In this document: one piece after another, positions 10,844-21,430 of the stretch
Position numbering within the stretch: position 1 is the first letter of the stretch
How the letters are laid out: each line of letters starts with the position of its first letter
Assembly: GCF_003286085.1 (NCBI RefSeq)
Contig: NW_020825563.1
Span: 1 to 64,000, forward strand
Direction: 5' to 3'
DNA length: 64,000 nt
Source: Drosophila persimilis
Lineage: Eukaryota > Arthropoda > Insecta > Diptera > Drosophilidae
Program-made: the position numbers and the translations under genes
Notes under the pieces: generated by a model
Seen by the model: the letters and a program-made list of their open reading frames with translations, nothing else
The model's database searches: none
What the model was told of the DNA's origin: nothing

Positions 10844-11460
10844 ATGAGGAGCCGACGATGGGTTCACTCATTGAGGAAAGAGGACTTGGTCCAGTGCGCG
10901 CGGGCGTGCGGTCTTCGATTGGAAGGTACGCTGACCGAGATGCGCCGAATCTTCAAGGAGTGGATTGAGAAGCACGGAGAGGAACCGGAGTATGCGGACG
11001 CGCTCGAGGCCTGGGAGATGAAGGCGGGAGGAGCCGCGACCGCGACCCAGATGGAGGACGGGGCGGATCCATACGAGCGCCTGACGCTGCCGGCGAGTGC
11101 GGAGCAAGTAACGCTGTGGAGACGGCCGTCCGAGACCCAAGAGGAGCTCATCGCGAGCCTGGCGGTCCCGGTGAAAAGCCGGTCGCCTAGCCGACCGCGG
11201 GCAGAGAGTGGGGAGAGGCCCACCCGGCCAGCACCGTCGGAGCAAGGGAGCGCGAGAAACCCACAGAGGGAGGAAGAAGGGAGAGCAGGGGAGGATCATC
11301 GACGGGGACTCGAAGAACAAACCACGAGACCGTCCAGTTCGAGTTTTGCCCACGTCGCCAAGCAGGTCAGGGAGTGGTCGTTTCGGTTCGACGGAACGGC
11401 AAAACCACTCGAGTTCCTGGAACAGATCGAGTGGTCAGCCGACATGTACGGGTTGGAGTT
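10844..11460 (+). pseudogene. Osvaldo-like gag, N-terminal part, interrupted by LINE insertion
   Basis: Starts at ATG 10844, 71 bp after the primer site. Residues 9-45 (HSLRKEDLVQCARACGLRL then LTEMRRIFKEWIEKH) look like a SAP-type helix-turn-helix. Then come an acidic/Pro/Arg linker and the start of capsid (EWSFRFDGTAKPLEFLEQIE). At GLEF the frame runs into a T-tract that is the tail of an inserted minus-strand LINE. The capsid continues at 17348. Gag would form the particle that packages element RNA. Confidence 0.85.
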
Positions 11461-11727
11461 TTTTTTTTTTTTTTTTGGACGTTGACATGCAATGACTGCA
11501 TCTAACAAGAGGCGATGCAATTACTGCACCGTCAAGTGGCCCGTGTGACACCAGCAGAAGGCTGTTACGCGCGGATCCCAGGCAAAACGCAGCCCTCCTC
11601 CCGCCCAACCGACCGAGGGGCGCTGCCGCATGACGCGCGGTGCGTAGCTGAACCAAACGCGAGCATGCAAGAAAGATAGATATTAGACTAACCTTCGAGG
11701 AAAATTAGCACTAAACTTATTAAGAAA

Positions 11728-12917
11728 CGAGGGGGAACGTTGTGAGTTGCTGCGGACACCGCAACTCTAAGGTTATACCCGATACTAAGTCAGTATGGCC
11801 ACTAACCATACAGCATACTGTATACTGTATACTGTATACTGTATGGTTAGTGGTATGGCTCTCCTCCGGCAGACGCCGCTAATATTTAACGACACGACAA
11901 AGAGTGCGTGCGAGAGAGACAGAAAATCAGTCTGAGCGTGACGTCGGGCGCTGCGTAGCCACTGCAAATTGATTTGTTCCTTTTGGCTAAAAAAATGGTC
12001 TGATCTGATCCAGATTCAACAATCTAATAGATATGGTCATTATCTATGATTCTGCGTTTTTAGTTTTCTCAAATCTGCAATATTGTGGATGCAACAGATT
12101 TTCGTCCTTTGTGGGGGCGGATGGGGGTGGGGCGAAATTCTGAGATATACGTTTTATAGTGACATCTTAAAGGAGTGTGTGTACCAAATTTGGTTACTCT
12201 AGCCTTAATAGTCTCTGAGATTTGTGGTTGCCTCAGATTTTCGTCCTTTGCGGGGGCGGAAGGGGGTGTGGCGAAATTTGGACAGGAAACGGTCAAGGTC
12301 CGATATCACAGGAGTGTGGATACCAAATTTGGTTGCTCTGGCTTTTATAGGTTCTGAGATCCTTGAACTCATATTTTGCAATTGGCAAAACCGACCATGA
12401 AACCTGTGTGTTAGAGTGAGACAGAGCGAGAAAGAGTGAAATTGTTTTCGTGATTCTGGCTGTAATAATTATACGATCTGGTTCAGATTTTGCATTCTAG
12501 AAGATATAGTCATCTTCTACGATTCTGCGTTTTTAGTTTTCTCGTATCGTCAAAATTGTGGATGCCACAGATTTTCGCCCTTTGTGGGGGCGGAAGTGGG
12601 CGGGGCAAAGTTTTGAAATATTTTTGGAGCAGTGACATATCACAGAAGTCTGGATCCAAAACATCGTTGCTCTAGCTCTTATAGTCTTTGAGCATTAGGC
12701 GCTGAAGGGGACGGACAGACGGACAGACGGACAGACGGACGGACGGACAGACGGACAGACGGACAGACAGACATGGCTCAATCGACTCGGCTATTGATGC
12801 TGATCAAGAATATATATACTTTATGGGGTCGGAAACGATTCCTTCTGGACGTTACACACATCCACTTTTACCACAAATCTAATATACCCCAATACTCATT
12901 TTGAGTATCGGGTATAA
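11728..12917 (+). repeat. DINE-1-type repeat in the 3' UTR of the CR1-like LINE
   Basis: Full element, CGAGGGGGAACG start to GAGTATCGGGTATAA end, with a GGAC/AGAC block at about 12710-12770 and GAGAGAGA at 11912-11919. Unlike its siblings it contains a short hairpin-forming insert (11799-11853). Confidence 0.87.
11799..11853 (+). repeat. 55-bp perfect hairpin with (TATACTG)n core
   Basis: CCACTAACCATACAG at 11799-11813 is exactly inverted at 11839-11853 (CTGTATGGTTAGTGG). The loop is a TATACTG heptamer repeat, itself nearly palindromic. Other DINE copies read straight from CAGTATGG to CTCTC here, so this is a local gain. Confidence 0.85.
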
Positions 12918-12961
12918 TTAAGCATGCAATAAAATACAAAATACAAATACCACTACAATTA

Positions 12962-15754
12962 CTAATTACTAGGAAGGTGTGTAAGGATTAGTAATTTAAT
13001 AAGAGGAAGAGAATTAGTGGAGGATATAATATGGTAGAGGGAATTATAATCCGAGCATAAGACCCTAAACGGTTCATGCAAGGAATAATTCGATCTACAA
13101 AGTGGAAGGAACAACGGTATAAAGTTTCTAGTCAGTCTAATAGGAATCGTGAAGTTTATGCGGCTCAACAGATCAGGGCTGTCTATGTCACCCCTGATCA
13201 AGTTGTGCATAAATATCACACCAAGCATTTTTCTACGGTTAACTAAGGATGGGAGGTTTACTAATAATAGTCTACTAGAGTAAGATGGGAGTCTTACACC
13301 CGCATCCCAGTTAAGGCCCCGCAGAGCAAAGAGTAAAAAGTTTTTCTGTACTGATTCTATACGGTCCTGGTGTACTTTGTACTGAGGGCACCATACACAG
13401 GAGCCGTATTCTAAGATCGGACGAACAAGCGAGGTATAGAGAGTCTTTGTTATATAGGGGTCGTCAAATTCCTTTGACCACCTCTTTATAAACCCAAGCA
13501 CGCCCATGGCCTTATTTACCATGGTAGAAATGTGTTCGGAAAACTTTAACTTGGGATCTAACATAACACCCAGATCATCCACCAGGGTAATTCTCTCAAG
13601 AGAACCCCCAAATAGGGTGTAGGGAGCCAACAAAGGGTTAGAACGATGAAATGTCATAACTTTGCATTTCGAGGCATTAAGGTGTAACAAGTTTGCACAA
13701 CACCATGACTGAAAGCTATTGAGATCGGATTGCAAGCGAGAATGAAATGAAATGTCCTTGTACTGGACACAGAGTTTAACATCATCCGCATACATAAGTA
13801 CTCGAGAGTATGTTATTACTGAAGGCAAGTCATTAATAAAGAGTGTGAAGAGTAAGGGGCCTAGATGGCTGCCCTGTGGTACTCCCGAAGAAACCTTTAC
13901 TGGTAAAGAGAGGGAGTTTTTGAAGAGGACTCTTTGAGACCTAGAACAAAGATAGCTAGAAATCCATCTCAGGAGGTTGGGCGGAAACCCTAAAAGGTCA
14001 AGTTTATGTGCTAAAAGGGAATGGTTTACAGAGTCGAATGCTTTACTAAAGTCGGTGTAAATAACATCCGTCTGTAAGTTACCTTGAAAGCCTTTAATAA
14101 TGAAAGAGGTAAACTCTAACAAGTTCGTGGTGGTTGATCGCCGCCTTATAAATCCATGCTGAGTTGGAGATATAAGTGACTTGCAGAGATGTTGCAAGTG
14201 CGGAGTTAAAACCTTCTCAAACAATTTGGGAATAGCGGATAACTTTGCTATACCTCTATAATTTTTTGCGTCAGACTTGCTACCTTTTTTATGGAGAGGA
14301 ATTATAAACGATTCCTTCCAGATTGGGGGGAAGCAAGAGGAATCAATGGACAGGGTGAATAGTTTAAGCAATGGTCCACACAGAGCCTCGGCGCAGTACC
14401 TGAGTACACAACCTGGAACCCCGTCTGGACCCGGTGAAAACACCGGCTTAACTAGTCGAAGATCTTGAAGTAGGGAATATTCATTTAACAAGGGACTGAA
14501 AATGCCGTTCGACCTCGGTAATCCGTATGGGTACGGGTGACCAGAGTAGCGTTCCTCAGAATAGGTGGTTTGGAAAAACTGGGCAAAAAGATCGGCAATT
14601 GCCTGATCATTATTTGCCGACGTATTACCAAATGATAGCGAGGATGGGTGTGCGGACGTTCTACGCTTACTGTTTACGAAGCAGTAAAACTGTTTAGGGT
14701 CCTGAGAAAAACGTATCCTGCAACGAGATAGGTAGTTCTTATAGCATTGAGCATTAAGAACTGAAAAGTTTGACCGAGCTATTACATAACGAGAGTGAGA
14801 AGTAGGAGAACCCACTTCTTGAAATTTTTTATAAAGTCTTGATTTTAAGTTTTTTAGAATGGATAACTCTTTGGTAAACCAAGGGGGTTTTCCAGATCTA
14901 ATCGGACAAGAAAGCGGGACACAAGAATCAAAAAATGTGCCAAGAGCATTGTAAAAAATGTTTGTGCCTTTTGTGACATCAGTGCACAAGTACAAAGCGG
15001 ACCAATCAAAATCCCTAATTAGGTTATTAAGCTTCGCAAACTCGGCTTTACGAAAGCAACGGACACGTTCAGGTAGTCTACTCGACCGATCCAATACAGT
15101 TGGTCCTATGTCTAGCGACACCTCGAAAGTAGGGTGGTAGGCGTCTTCAGGTATAGTGAGCGGAAGGGCTCGGGTTAACAACACTATGGTCGGATCCGAT
15201 ACAAAGCATAGATCAAGCAATCGACCCAAGGAATTTTTCACATGATTGACTTGAGACAGGGACAGGTCAAGCAAGCCGTCAACAAAGTCATGTCGTGACA
15301 TGGGCACTAGGATACTAGACTCGTTTACCGAAGACCAAACAGTTCCTGGCAAGTTGAAGTCACCAAGAACTATCATACGATCTTTATCAGATAGCGAGGA
15401 AGCAACAGCGGTTAAAGCGGACAAGTGCTGCTCATAAATTGAAATATCCGAAGAAGGTGGGATATACGAGCAAGTAATGAATATAGCGAAAGCGGGAAGA
15501 ATCAGTTTTACACACAGGAATTCCAGTTCCTGTTGAACTTGGACTGTGAAGTGTTCTGACGTGAAGTAAGAGTCCACTGCAATTAGAACCCCTCCTGCAC
15601 GTCGAGACGAACGGTCCTTTCTAAAAGTTGTGTACCGACCTGCCAAAACCTCGGAACTAAGAATGTCCGGCTTTAACCAGGTTTCAGTAAACACAATAAC
15701 GTGGGAAGCAAATGCAACACTATCCCGGAAAAGAATGCTGAGCTTACTACGCAA
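12962..15754 (-). CDS. CR1-like LINE ORF2: endonuclease and reverse transcriptase, intact
   Basis: Uninterrupted 930 codons. APE endonuclease: TETWL at residues 23-27, VLGDFNLP at 129-136, DLCFVSD at 181-187, YHPTFEV near 206. RT: SPGPDGVPG at 440-448, YRGIAKLSAIPKLFEK near 499-514, QHGFIRRRSTTTNLLEF near 532, YTDFSKAFDSV at 566-576, GVPQGSHLGPLLF at 624-636, and the catalytic YADD at 655-658. The first codon here is TTG. The frame is open further upstream (YQNVRGLRSKL, a proper endonuclease start, from about 15778) into the end of ORF1, so the real start may depend on reinitiation after the ORF1 stop at 15790-15792. It would nick DNA and reverse-transcribe the element RNA. All key motifs are present, so it may be active. 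Confidence 0.88.
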   Translation of the reverse strand: MRSKLSILFRDSVAFASHVIVFTETWLKPDILSSEVLAGRYTTFRKDRSSRRAGGVLIAVDSYFTSEHFTVQVQQELEFLCVKLILPAFAIFITCSYIPPSSDISIYEQHLSALTAVASSLSDKDRMIVLGDFNLPGTVWSSVNESSILVPMSRHDFVDGLLDLSLSQVNHVKNSLGRLLDLCFVSDPTIVLLTRALPLTIPEDAYHPTFEVSLDIGPTVLDRSSRLPERVRCFRKAEFAKLNNLIRDFDWSALYLCTDVTKGTNIFYNALGTFFDSCVPLSCPIRSGKPPWFTKELSILKNLKSRLYKKFQEVGSPTSHSRYVIARSNFSVLNAQCYKNYLSRCRIRFSQDPKQFYCFVNSKRRTSAHPSSLSFGNTSANNDQAIADLFAQFFQTTYSEERYSGHPYPYGLPRSNGIFSPLLNEYSLLQDLRLVKPVFSPGPDGVPGCVLRYCAEALCGPLLKLFTLSIDSSCFPPIWKESFIIPLHKKGSKSDAKNYRGIAKLSAIPKLFEKVLTPHLQHLCKSLISPTQHGFIRRRSTTTNLLEFTSFIIKGFQGNLQTDVIYTDFSKAFDSVNHSLLAHKLDLLGFPPNLLRWISSYLCSRSQRVLFKNSLSLPVKVSSGVPQGSHLGPLLFTLFINDLPSVITYSRVLMYADDVKLCVQYKDISFHSRLQSDLNSFQSWCCANLLHLNASKCKVMTFHRSNPLLAPYTLFGGSLERITLVDDLGVMLDPKLKFSEHISTMVNKAMGVLGFIKRWSKEFDDPYITKTLYTSLVRPILEYGSCVWCPQYKVHQDRIESVQKNFLLFALRGLNWDAGVRLPSYSSRLLLVNLPSLVNRRKMLGVIFMHNLIRGDIDSPDLLSRINFTIPIRLTRNFIPLFLPLCRSNYSLHEPFRVLCSDYNSLYHIISSTNSLPLIKLLILTHLPSN

Positions 15755-15789
15755 GCCTCTTACATTCTGATAGGTTACTAAAAGAGAAG

Positions 15790-16803
15790 TTAGTTTTTTG
15801 GAAAGGTTGGAGCAAGACGGGAAGTTGAGGAAGAGGAAGTTGAGGTTGAGGGTGGCACGCTGGAAAGATTTGGAAGCGATATGGGGGGCCTATTCTTCTT
15901 CTTAGCCTTAAACTCCTTCACCACCAAATGCTCCGGCCAAAATTTGGTGGAGCAAATGGTGTCAAATTGAGTTGGGGAGATGCTTATCTTAAACGACGCT
16001 ATCTCCCTGGCATAAGAGAAGTTAAATTTCTCCACCTTTAAGCCCACGGCTTTTATTTTGCTTTGAATGAAAGCAGTTACATCATTAGATGTGAGGTCAG
16101 GGGCCAGCCGTGAAACAAAAACTTGTCGTTTTGGTGGGACTCCCACCAGTGGTTTAGTCACCGCAGGTCTAGTACCTGTGGTGGCAATATCCGGAGGTCC
16201 GGAACGTCTATTTACTGGTGGGATCGGGATAGACGGGACAACTAGTGAACTTGCGGACACCACGGACACGGACGCAGCAGACGTACTTGGCTGCACATTC
16301 TCCGAGGCGATGAATTCGGCTACCGAATCTGCATCGCCAGCAGCTTTCGTTGCCTTTGGAGTGGCAAACGAGATCAACTGCTGTACACTTGGAGTGGTCG
16401 GAGTCAATTTTTCGGCGGCGCACGGCTGAGTGACGGTTGGCACTTGCAGGTCCCGCGGAGTGACCTTTTTGCGCCTCGGAGACTCATTCAGCAGTTTTAA
16501 ACCGCTAAACTGAGCCTCCATGGCTAGGAGCCGATCGTATTGGTTTTTAAAACCAACGGTCAGCTCCTTAAAGCCACTCCGCGTCTGCCTCATGAAAGCC
16601 ACCATGTCTTTCTCCACCGCACGGCATGCCTCGCAACTGTAATGCAAGCCATTACGTTTGGCTATGGCATCGCTCACGAGGCCAGAAAATCCCGCGCATT
16701 TTGCGTGGACTACGCTGTCGCAGAGCCAGCAGGGGACATTTGGCTGATCGTGAGTGATCTGCTTCTTGCAGGTTTTTTTGGCGCAGACCACAGCGAATTC
16801 CAT
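15790..16803 (-). CDS. CR1-like LINE ORF1 with N-terminal PHD-like zinc finger, intact
   Basis: 337 codons from the ATG at 16803 (MEFAVVCAKKTCKK); an in-frame ATG 20 codons upstream gives a hydrophobic leader and is less likely. Cys/His pattern: CAKKTC, CWLCDSVVHAKC, then YSCEAC, like a PHD-type finger as seen in CR1-group ORF1 proteins. Next comes a predicted coiled region (MVAFMRQTRSGFKELTVGF), a Ser/Thr/Pro/Ala-rich linker, and a C-terminal domain with RQVFVSRLAPDLTSNDV and a K/R-rich FKAKKKNRPP that resembles an RRM-like RNA-binding fold. Likely the RNA-binding chaperone of the retrotransposition particle. It ends just before the ORF2 frame. Confidence 0.82.
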   Translation of the reverse strand: MEFAVVCAKKTCKKQITHDQPNVPCWLCDSVVHAKCAGFSGLVSDAIAKRNGLHYSCEACRAVEKDMVAFMRQTRSGFKELTVGFKNQYDRLLAMEAQFSGLKLLNESPRRKKVTPRDLQVPTVTQPCAAEKLTPTTPSVQQLISFATPKATKAAGDADSVAEFIASENVQPSTSAASVSVVSASSLVVPSIPIPPVNRRSGPPDIATTGTRPAVTKPLVGVPPKRQVFVSRLAPDLTSNDVTAFIQSKIKAVGLKVEKFNFSYAREIASFKISISPTQFDTICSTKFWPEHLVVKEFKAKKKNRPPISLPNLSSVPPSTSTSSSSTSRLAPTFPKN

Positions 16804-17338
16804 TTTATTTTTATTATTCAAATATTTTATTAAAATCAAAAAAATTAAAAATTTCCAAAACAAATTGGTATCAGACCAATGTGCCAGACAACGCTCAAAG
16901 CGGAATTGGTAAGAAAAGAAAAGAGAGCAGAGTGGAGAGCGGTTATAGCGAGAGCTACTAGACAGAGAGCGCTATTGCTCAGAAAGTTGAAAGAACGAGA
17001 GAGAAAGAACAGTTATTGAGGTTGAGGTGATAGCGAGAGAGTGATAAGACAACAAAAGCTACCAGACGAGAGCGGACTGCAATGCAATACTCACTCACTG
17101 CAACAACACAACACAACACAAGCCGACGCCGAAAAATAAAAAGTTAAATAATATTTTAACACAAATCAAAAGGCATGCACTCGCGTAAATGAATAGGTTT
17201 CCAGATTGTTGTCTGGTTAGAAAGTATATTTAGAATTTAATTAGGAAAACTCCGGCTGTTTATTCGAAACAAAAGGAAAAATGCGGAGCGCAAAACAAAA
17301 ACACGTCTGATCACTACGAAAGAGAACGAAGGTTTTTT
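16804..17338 (-). other. 5' UTR / promoter region of the CR1-like LINE
   Basis: Non-coding, purine-rich on the + strand, with many GAGAG-type runs (about 16915-17035) and an ACAAC-rich patch (about 17100). Expected to hold an internal LINE promoter; no specific element identified. Confidence 0.5.
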
Positions 17339-17347
17339 GGTTGAAGG

Positions 17348-18124
17348 TTGAATTTAATTCCGCGAGCCATGCCTGAGCTGCTAAAGGGTCGAGCGCTCAT
17401 GTGGTTCGTAGCCAACAACAGGCAGTGGCAGACATGGAACGCATTTGCGCGTAGCTTCCAAGCATACTTCCTGCCGAGGGGGTATTTTGAAAAATTACTC
17501 CAGGAGGTGAGGTTGAGGAAGCAAAGATGGGGAGAGCCATTCAAGGACTACATGGTGGAGATGCAGACCCTCATGCGGCCACTAAAATGCACGCCCGAAG
17601 AGCAGTTGGAGCTCATTAGAGACAACAGCATGCCAGATTTGAGGGTGTTCATCCGGCCACATAGGTGCAGAGACCTGGACCACATGATGACGCTGGCCGA
17701 CGAGTTTGAGGCTCTGGAGAGGGATCGGCTGGAGTTCCAACGAGAATGTCCGGCGAGCAAAGCAAAAGCAAATAATCCGTTCGCCCGTCTGACAGTAACG
17801 GAGATATGTCGCCGCTGCCAGGGCGAAACGGCAGCCAGCTCTGATTCGACAGGGGAAAAAAGGCCGGTCCCAACACGGCGGGACGACCAAACGAACACGA
17901 ACATAGAGGCGGGGTTCGTGAAAAACCCAGCCCAGGCGTGTCGACGATGCGGGAGTGACCGCCATTGGGCACAAGCATGCAATGGCCGACCTATAACATT
18001 CTGCTGGAGGTGCGGCAAGGTAGGGGCCCCGACATGCTGCCCGAAAGCGGGAAACGCCCCGCGACCCAAGCCGCGGAGCCCCCGGGGCGACAAGCAGTTT
18101 TATCAGCTGCGAGGCGGCGAGTAG
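17348..18124 (+). pseudogene. Osvaldo-like gag, C-terminal part: capsid and zinc knuckles
   Basis: Continues the gag split at 11460: LIPRAMPELLKGRALMWFVANN and FARSFQAYFLPRGYFEKL are typical retrotransposon gag capsid motifs. A CCHC knuckle (CRRCGSDRHWAQAC) and a second Cys-rich motif (CWRCGKVGAPTCC, without the usual His) follow near residues 197-230. It ends with a stop at 18122-18124, overlapping the pol frame. Open and well preserved, but without the N-terminal half it cannot make a complete Gag unless the nested LINE is removed. Confidence 0.85.
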
Positions 18125-20276
18125 ACTGGGGGAAGAGAGGCAGCCGAAAGAAACGAGGAAGCTGGTGCGGCTGGCTGACGGACGCAGCCGGGAAATCAAC
18201 GCCCAGATCGAGGTGGAGTTGGCCTTCGGGGACAAGATCGTTACAATCCCGTTTCTCGTGATGCCCGGAGTAATAGATGAGCTGGTCCTGGGATGGGATT
18301 TCCTCGCCGCGGTCGGAGCAGAGGTGACCTGTGCGGGACACAGGGTTGTGATCCCTGCGAGAGGCCACCGCCAGGGGCGGTTGGAGGAGGAGTTGTCAGT
18401 GGCTGTGGTAGCGAACACGGAAGGGTCTGTCGGGCCCGCATCCGACGGAACGCGAGCGGAGGAGGGTTCGGTGGAAGACTTCCTGGCAAAGGAGTTGGAA
18501 GAGTTCCGAGAACTGAAGGGAGTGTCGAACATAGCTACACACACGATCACGATGAGTGATGCCCAGCCGGTCAAGCAGCGTTACTATCCCAAAAATCCCA
18601 AGATGCAAGCCGAAATCAACCAACAGGTTGACGAACTGCTGGCAAGAGGGTGCATTGAGCCATCGAAGAGTCCGTACAGTTCACCCATCGTGATGGTCAA
18701 AAAGAAGACGGGAAAGTGGAGATTATGCGTGGACTTCAGACAGATAAACGCGAAGTCCATCAAGGATGCATACCCCATGCCAAGAATAGACTATATTTTG
18801 GACCAACTCAGGGAGGCACGGTTCATTAGTAGCTTAGACTTAAAGGACGGATATTGGCAGATACCACTGGAGGTAGGCAGTAGAAAATTCACCGCGTTCA
18901 CGGTGCCCGGCAAAGGGCTGTTCCAGTGGAAGGTGATGCCATTCGGACTCCACTCAGCCTCGGCTACGTTCCAGAGGGCATTGGATCAGGTGATAGGCCC
19001 CGAGATGATGCCACACGCGTTTGCGTACCAAGACGACATCATTGTCATCGGCCGTACCGAGGAGGAGCACAAGCGCAACCTCGAAGAAGTTTTTCGGCGG
19101 TTAAAGAACGCAAACTTGCGTCTAAATGTGGACAAGTGTCAATTTTTTAGGAAGGAGCTACGATACTTGGGGCATTTGGTAACGGGAGACGGAATCTGCA
19201 CCGATCCCGAGAAAGTGGCGGCCATTAAGGAGTTGCAGCCGCCGGCAAGTGTCAAGGAGCTACGACAATACTTGGGCGTGGCCTCCTGGTACAGGCGGTT
19301 CGTAAAGGGATTCGCCACGTTGGTGCAGCCCCTCAGCACTTTGCTGAAGAAGAAGGCCAAGTGGGAATGGTCAACGGAGCAGCAACAAGCGTTCGAGGAC
19401 GTAAAAAGTCGGCTGACAGCAGACCCAGTGTTGGCATGCCCAGATTTCTCAAAGAAATTCGTGCTCCAGACGGACGCCAGCGACTACGGACTGGGTGCGA
19501 TCCTGACGCAAGAGACGGAGAAGGGCGAAAGGGTCATCTCATACGCCAGTAGGACCCTGAATAGCGCGGAAAAGAACTATTCGGCGACCGAAAAGGAGTG
19601 TCTGGCCATTGTATGGGCTATAAGAAAGCTAAAGCCCTATCTGGATATCATTTCAAGGTGGTCACAGACCACATGGCGTTGAAATGGTTGAACAGCATCG
19701 AGAGCCCAACAGGGAGGATCGCCAGGTGGGCGCTGGAGCTACAACAATACGACTTCGAAGTGGCATACAGGAAAGGGCAGCTAAACGTAGTGGCGGACGC
19801 ACTGTCCCGACAGCCATTGGCGGAGCGATGCCTGAGAACCACCGAGGAGGATGCAGAGAAGGGACACGAACCGGAGGCAGAGTGCGGATGGATTAAAAAG
19901 GTTAAAGAGAGGATGAGGACAGAACCGAGGAAATATCCGGATTACGTCGAGGAAGCAGGCCGGGTATACCGGCACATCCCGCACCGAGCGGGAGAAGAGG
20001 AAATAGCATCATGGAAGTTATGCGTTCCAAAGGGTCTAAGAGAGAGAGTCATATGTATGGGCCAAGCAACACCATCTATCCAACGCGGCCGAAGGGTTTG
20101 CGGCAAAACTGGCCCCGAAATACGACGGTCCCTACACCATAGTGGATTTCGTGTCCCCGGTCATTTGTAAATGGAAGAAGGACAGCGAGAAACGGACGCG
20201 GACCGCCCATATAGGGGACCTGAAGCCACAACCCGGGGAAGGAACCCCTGAAACAGGCCCTGGAACCGAAGCGTAG
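18081..20276 (+). pseudogene. Osvaldo-like pol: protease, RT, RNase H, deleted integrase
   Basis: The protease-like region starts at GATSSFISCEAASRLGE (about 18084) and has ELVLGWDFLAAVGA near 18280, but the position of the catalytic Asp-Thr reads Ala-Pro. RT follows in the same frame: KWRLCVDFRQIN (18714), SLDLKDGYWQIPL, and AYQDDIIVIG (about 19024), the active site. RNase H starts LQTDASDYGLGAILTQ. Near 19640 the frame shifts by one base and RNase H continues (GYHFKVVTDHMALKWL, NVVADALSRQPL) to VPKGLRERVI at about 20050. There the sequence jumps, in a third frame, to the integrase C-terminal end (SNAAEGFAAKLAPKYDGPY, ending 20276). The HHCC and DDE integrase domains are therefore missing. 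Confidence 0.85.
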
Positions 20277-21430
20277 ACGACGCACAAGGAGGGGCAACGA
20301 GCAAGGCATACGGAGAGGGATGGACGAGCACGAAAGACAGAAACTAGCGGCAGGGGCGGAGAGGAGAGTCCCAACTGGATGCCACGCAGGACAAGGTCGT
20401 ACAGGATACTCTTACAACTAAGGTTCGGTAAAACTAAGAACCACGCGTGTCACGCAGGACAGGAATCGCTCACAAGGGAGGAGCGGGCGGCCCAACTAGA
20501 TGCCACGCAGGACAAGGCCATACAGAATACTCTTACAACTAAGGTTCAGTAAAACTAAGCTGAAGACAGCGGCCGGCGGACCAAGGAAGCTGGACCTACA
20601 AAAAAAAAAAAAAGGAGGATTAGCTCGTCAGCCAATAGGAGCGGAGCAAAGGCAAAAAGGATAGAAGATACCCGGGTTACCACTAGCCCAGGGGGGGGGC
20701 GCGTTGCGGGGTGTGCCGACGGACGAGGGGGCACCTGAGAAGGGGTTCCATGATGAGCAGAAGTCCGGGTCCTGGTCCAGGACATCGAGGCCAGCTGCTA
20801 ACGTCGGGGATGGCGGGACAAGAGCGGATGCCGCCCGTGCGCGGTCTACCGGCTGGGGAATCGGATGATCCCTGGGTCCGAGGCGCTGCACGGGGGTGAC
20901 ATCCGCGTCTAAGCCGATCCAGAGACGGGCGGAGCTGGCCACGGGGGGCGGGCCGATGTTGGCAGCACGGGCGAAAGGTTGGAGGACCTGTTGATCACGG
21001 GCTGGAAGATCGGTCAGCACCTTGGATCGAAACCCAAGGACGAGCTGAAAGAAAAGGCAAGGTGAGATGAGGAACCCAAGAACTCGGGAAGCTTACCAGA
21101 TTCAAGGCGAAGCCAAACAACACGTCGCCAGACCTGGAAGTAGAAAGGGCCAAATAAAAAGAAAGTATATATAATATAAAAAAAAAAAAAAGGAGGAAGA
21201 AGTGGGAACCGAAGGAAGGCTTACAAAACCAGGGGGCACCCTAGGGTTAACGCGGCGAAAGGCGCGGATAACTTTCAAAACGGGAGCCGTCCCACGGGCC
21301 CATGAAAGGCACTGTTACAGGGAACGGTGGGCACCGGCACGAGCCCTTATAAAGGAGGGGGCAGCGCGCGATCAGGTCTTTTCAAAGTGGACCACGTGCG
21401 AGGAGAAAAAAAAAAAGGAAAGAGTGTAAA
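20277..21430 (+). other. Non-coding spacer between pol and the third frame
   Basis: GC-rich with several A-tracts (about 20599, 21178, 21406). Contains a duplicated 69-bp block (20370 and 20491). No coding motif seen. In related elements the env message is spliced; an acceptor could lie here, but I cannot place it. Confidence 0.5.
20370..20559 (+). repeat. Two copies of a 69-bp block, 121-bp period
   Basis: Copies at 20370-20438 and 20491-20559 share CCAACT(G/A)GATGCCACGC through GGTTC(G/A)GTAAAACTAAG with about five differences. Confidence 0.85.

Larger units (their letters stand above)
11461..17338 (-). mobile_element. Full-length CR1-like LINE with two intact ORFs, nested in gag
   Basis: Minus-strand non-LTR element: 5' UTR at the right (16804-17338), ORF1, ORF2, 3' UTR and a poly(A) tail visible as 16 T at 11461-11476. 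A DINE (11728-12917) splits the 3' UTR; removing it gives about 4.7 kb. Imperfect target copies may be GGTTGGAGTT (11451) and GGTTGAAGGTT (17339). The alternative, that 11461-11727 is a tail piece of another LINE, cannot be excluded. CR1-like by PHD-type ORF1 and RT motifs, although a plain poly(A) tail is not typical of CR1. Confidence 0.75.

Noticed and set aside
10002..10871. 289-codon minus-strand frame across the 5' LTR
   Set aside because: Lies in LTR and primer-site sequence; the matching frame in the 3' LTR has different ends. A shadow of non-coding DNA.
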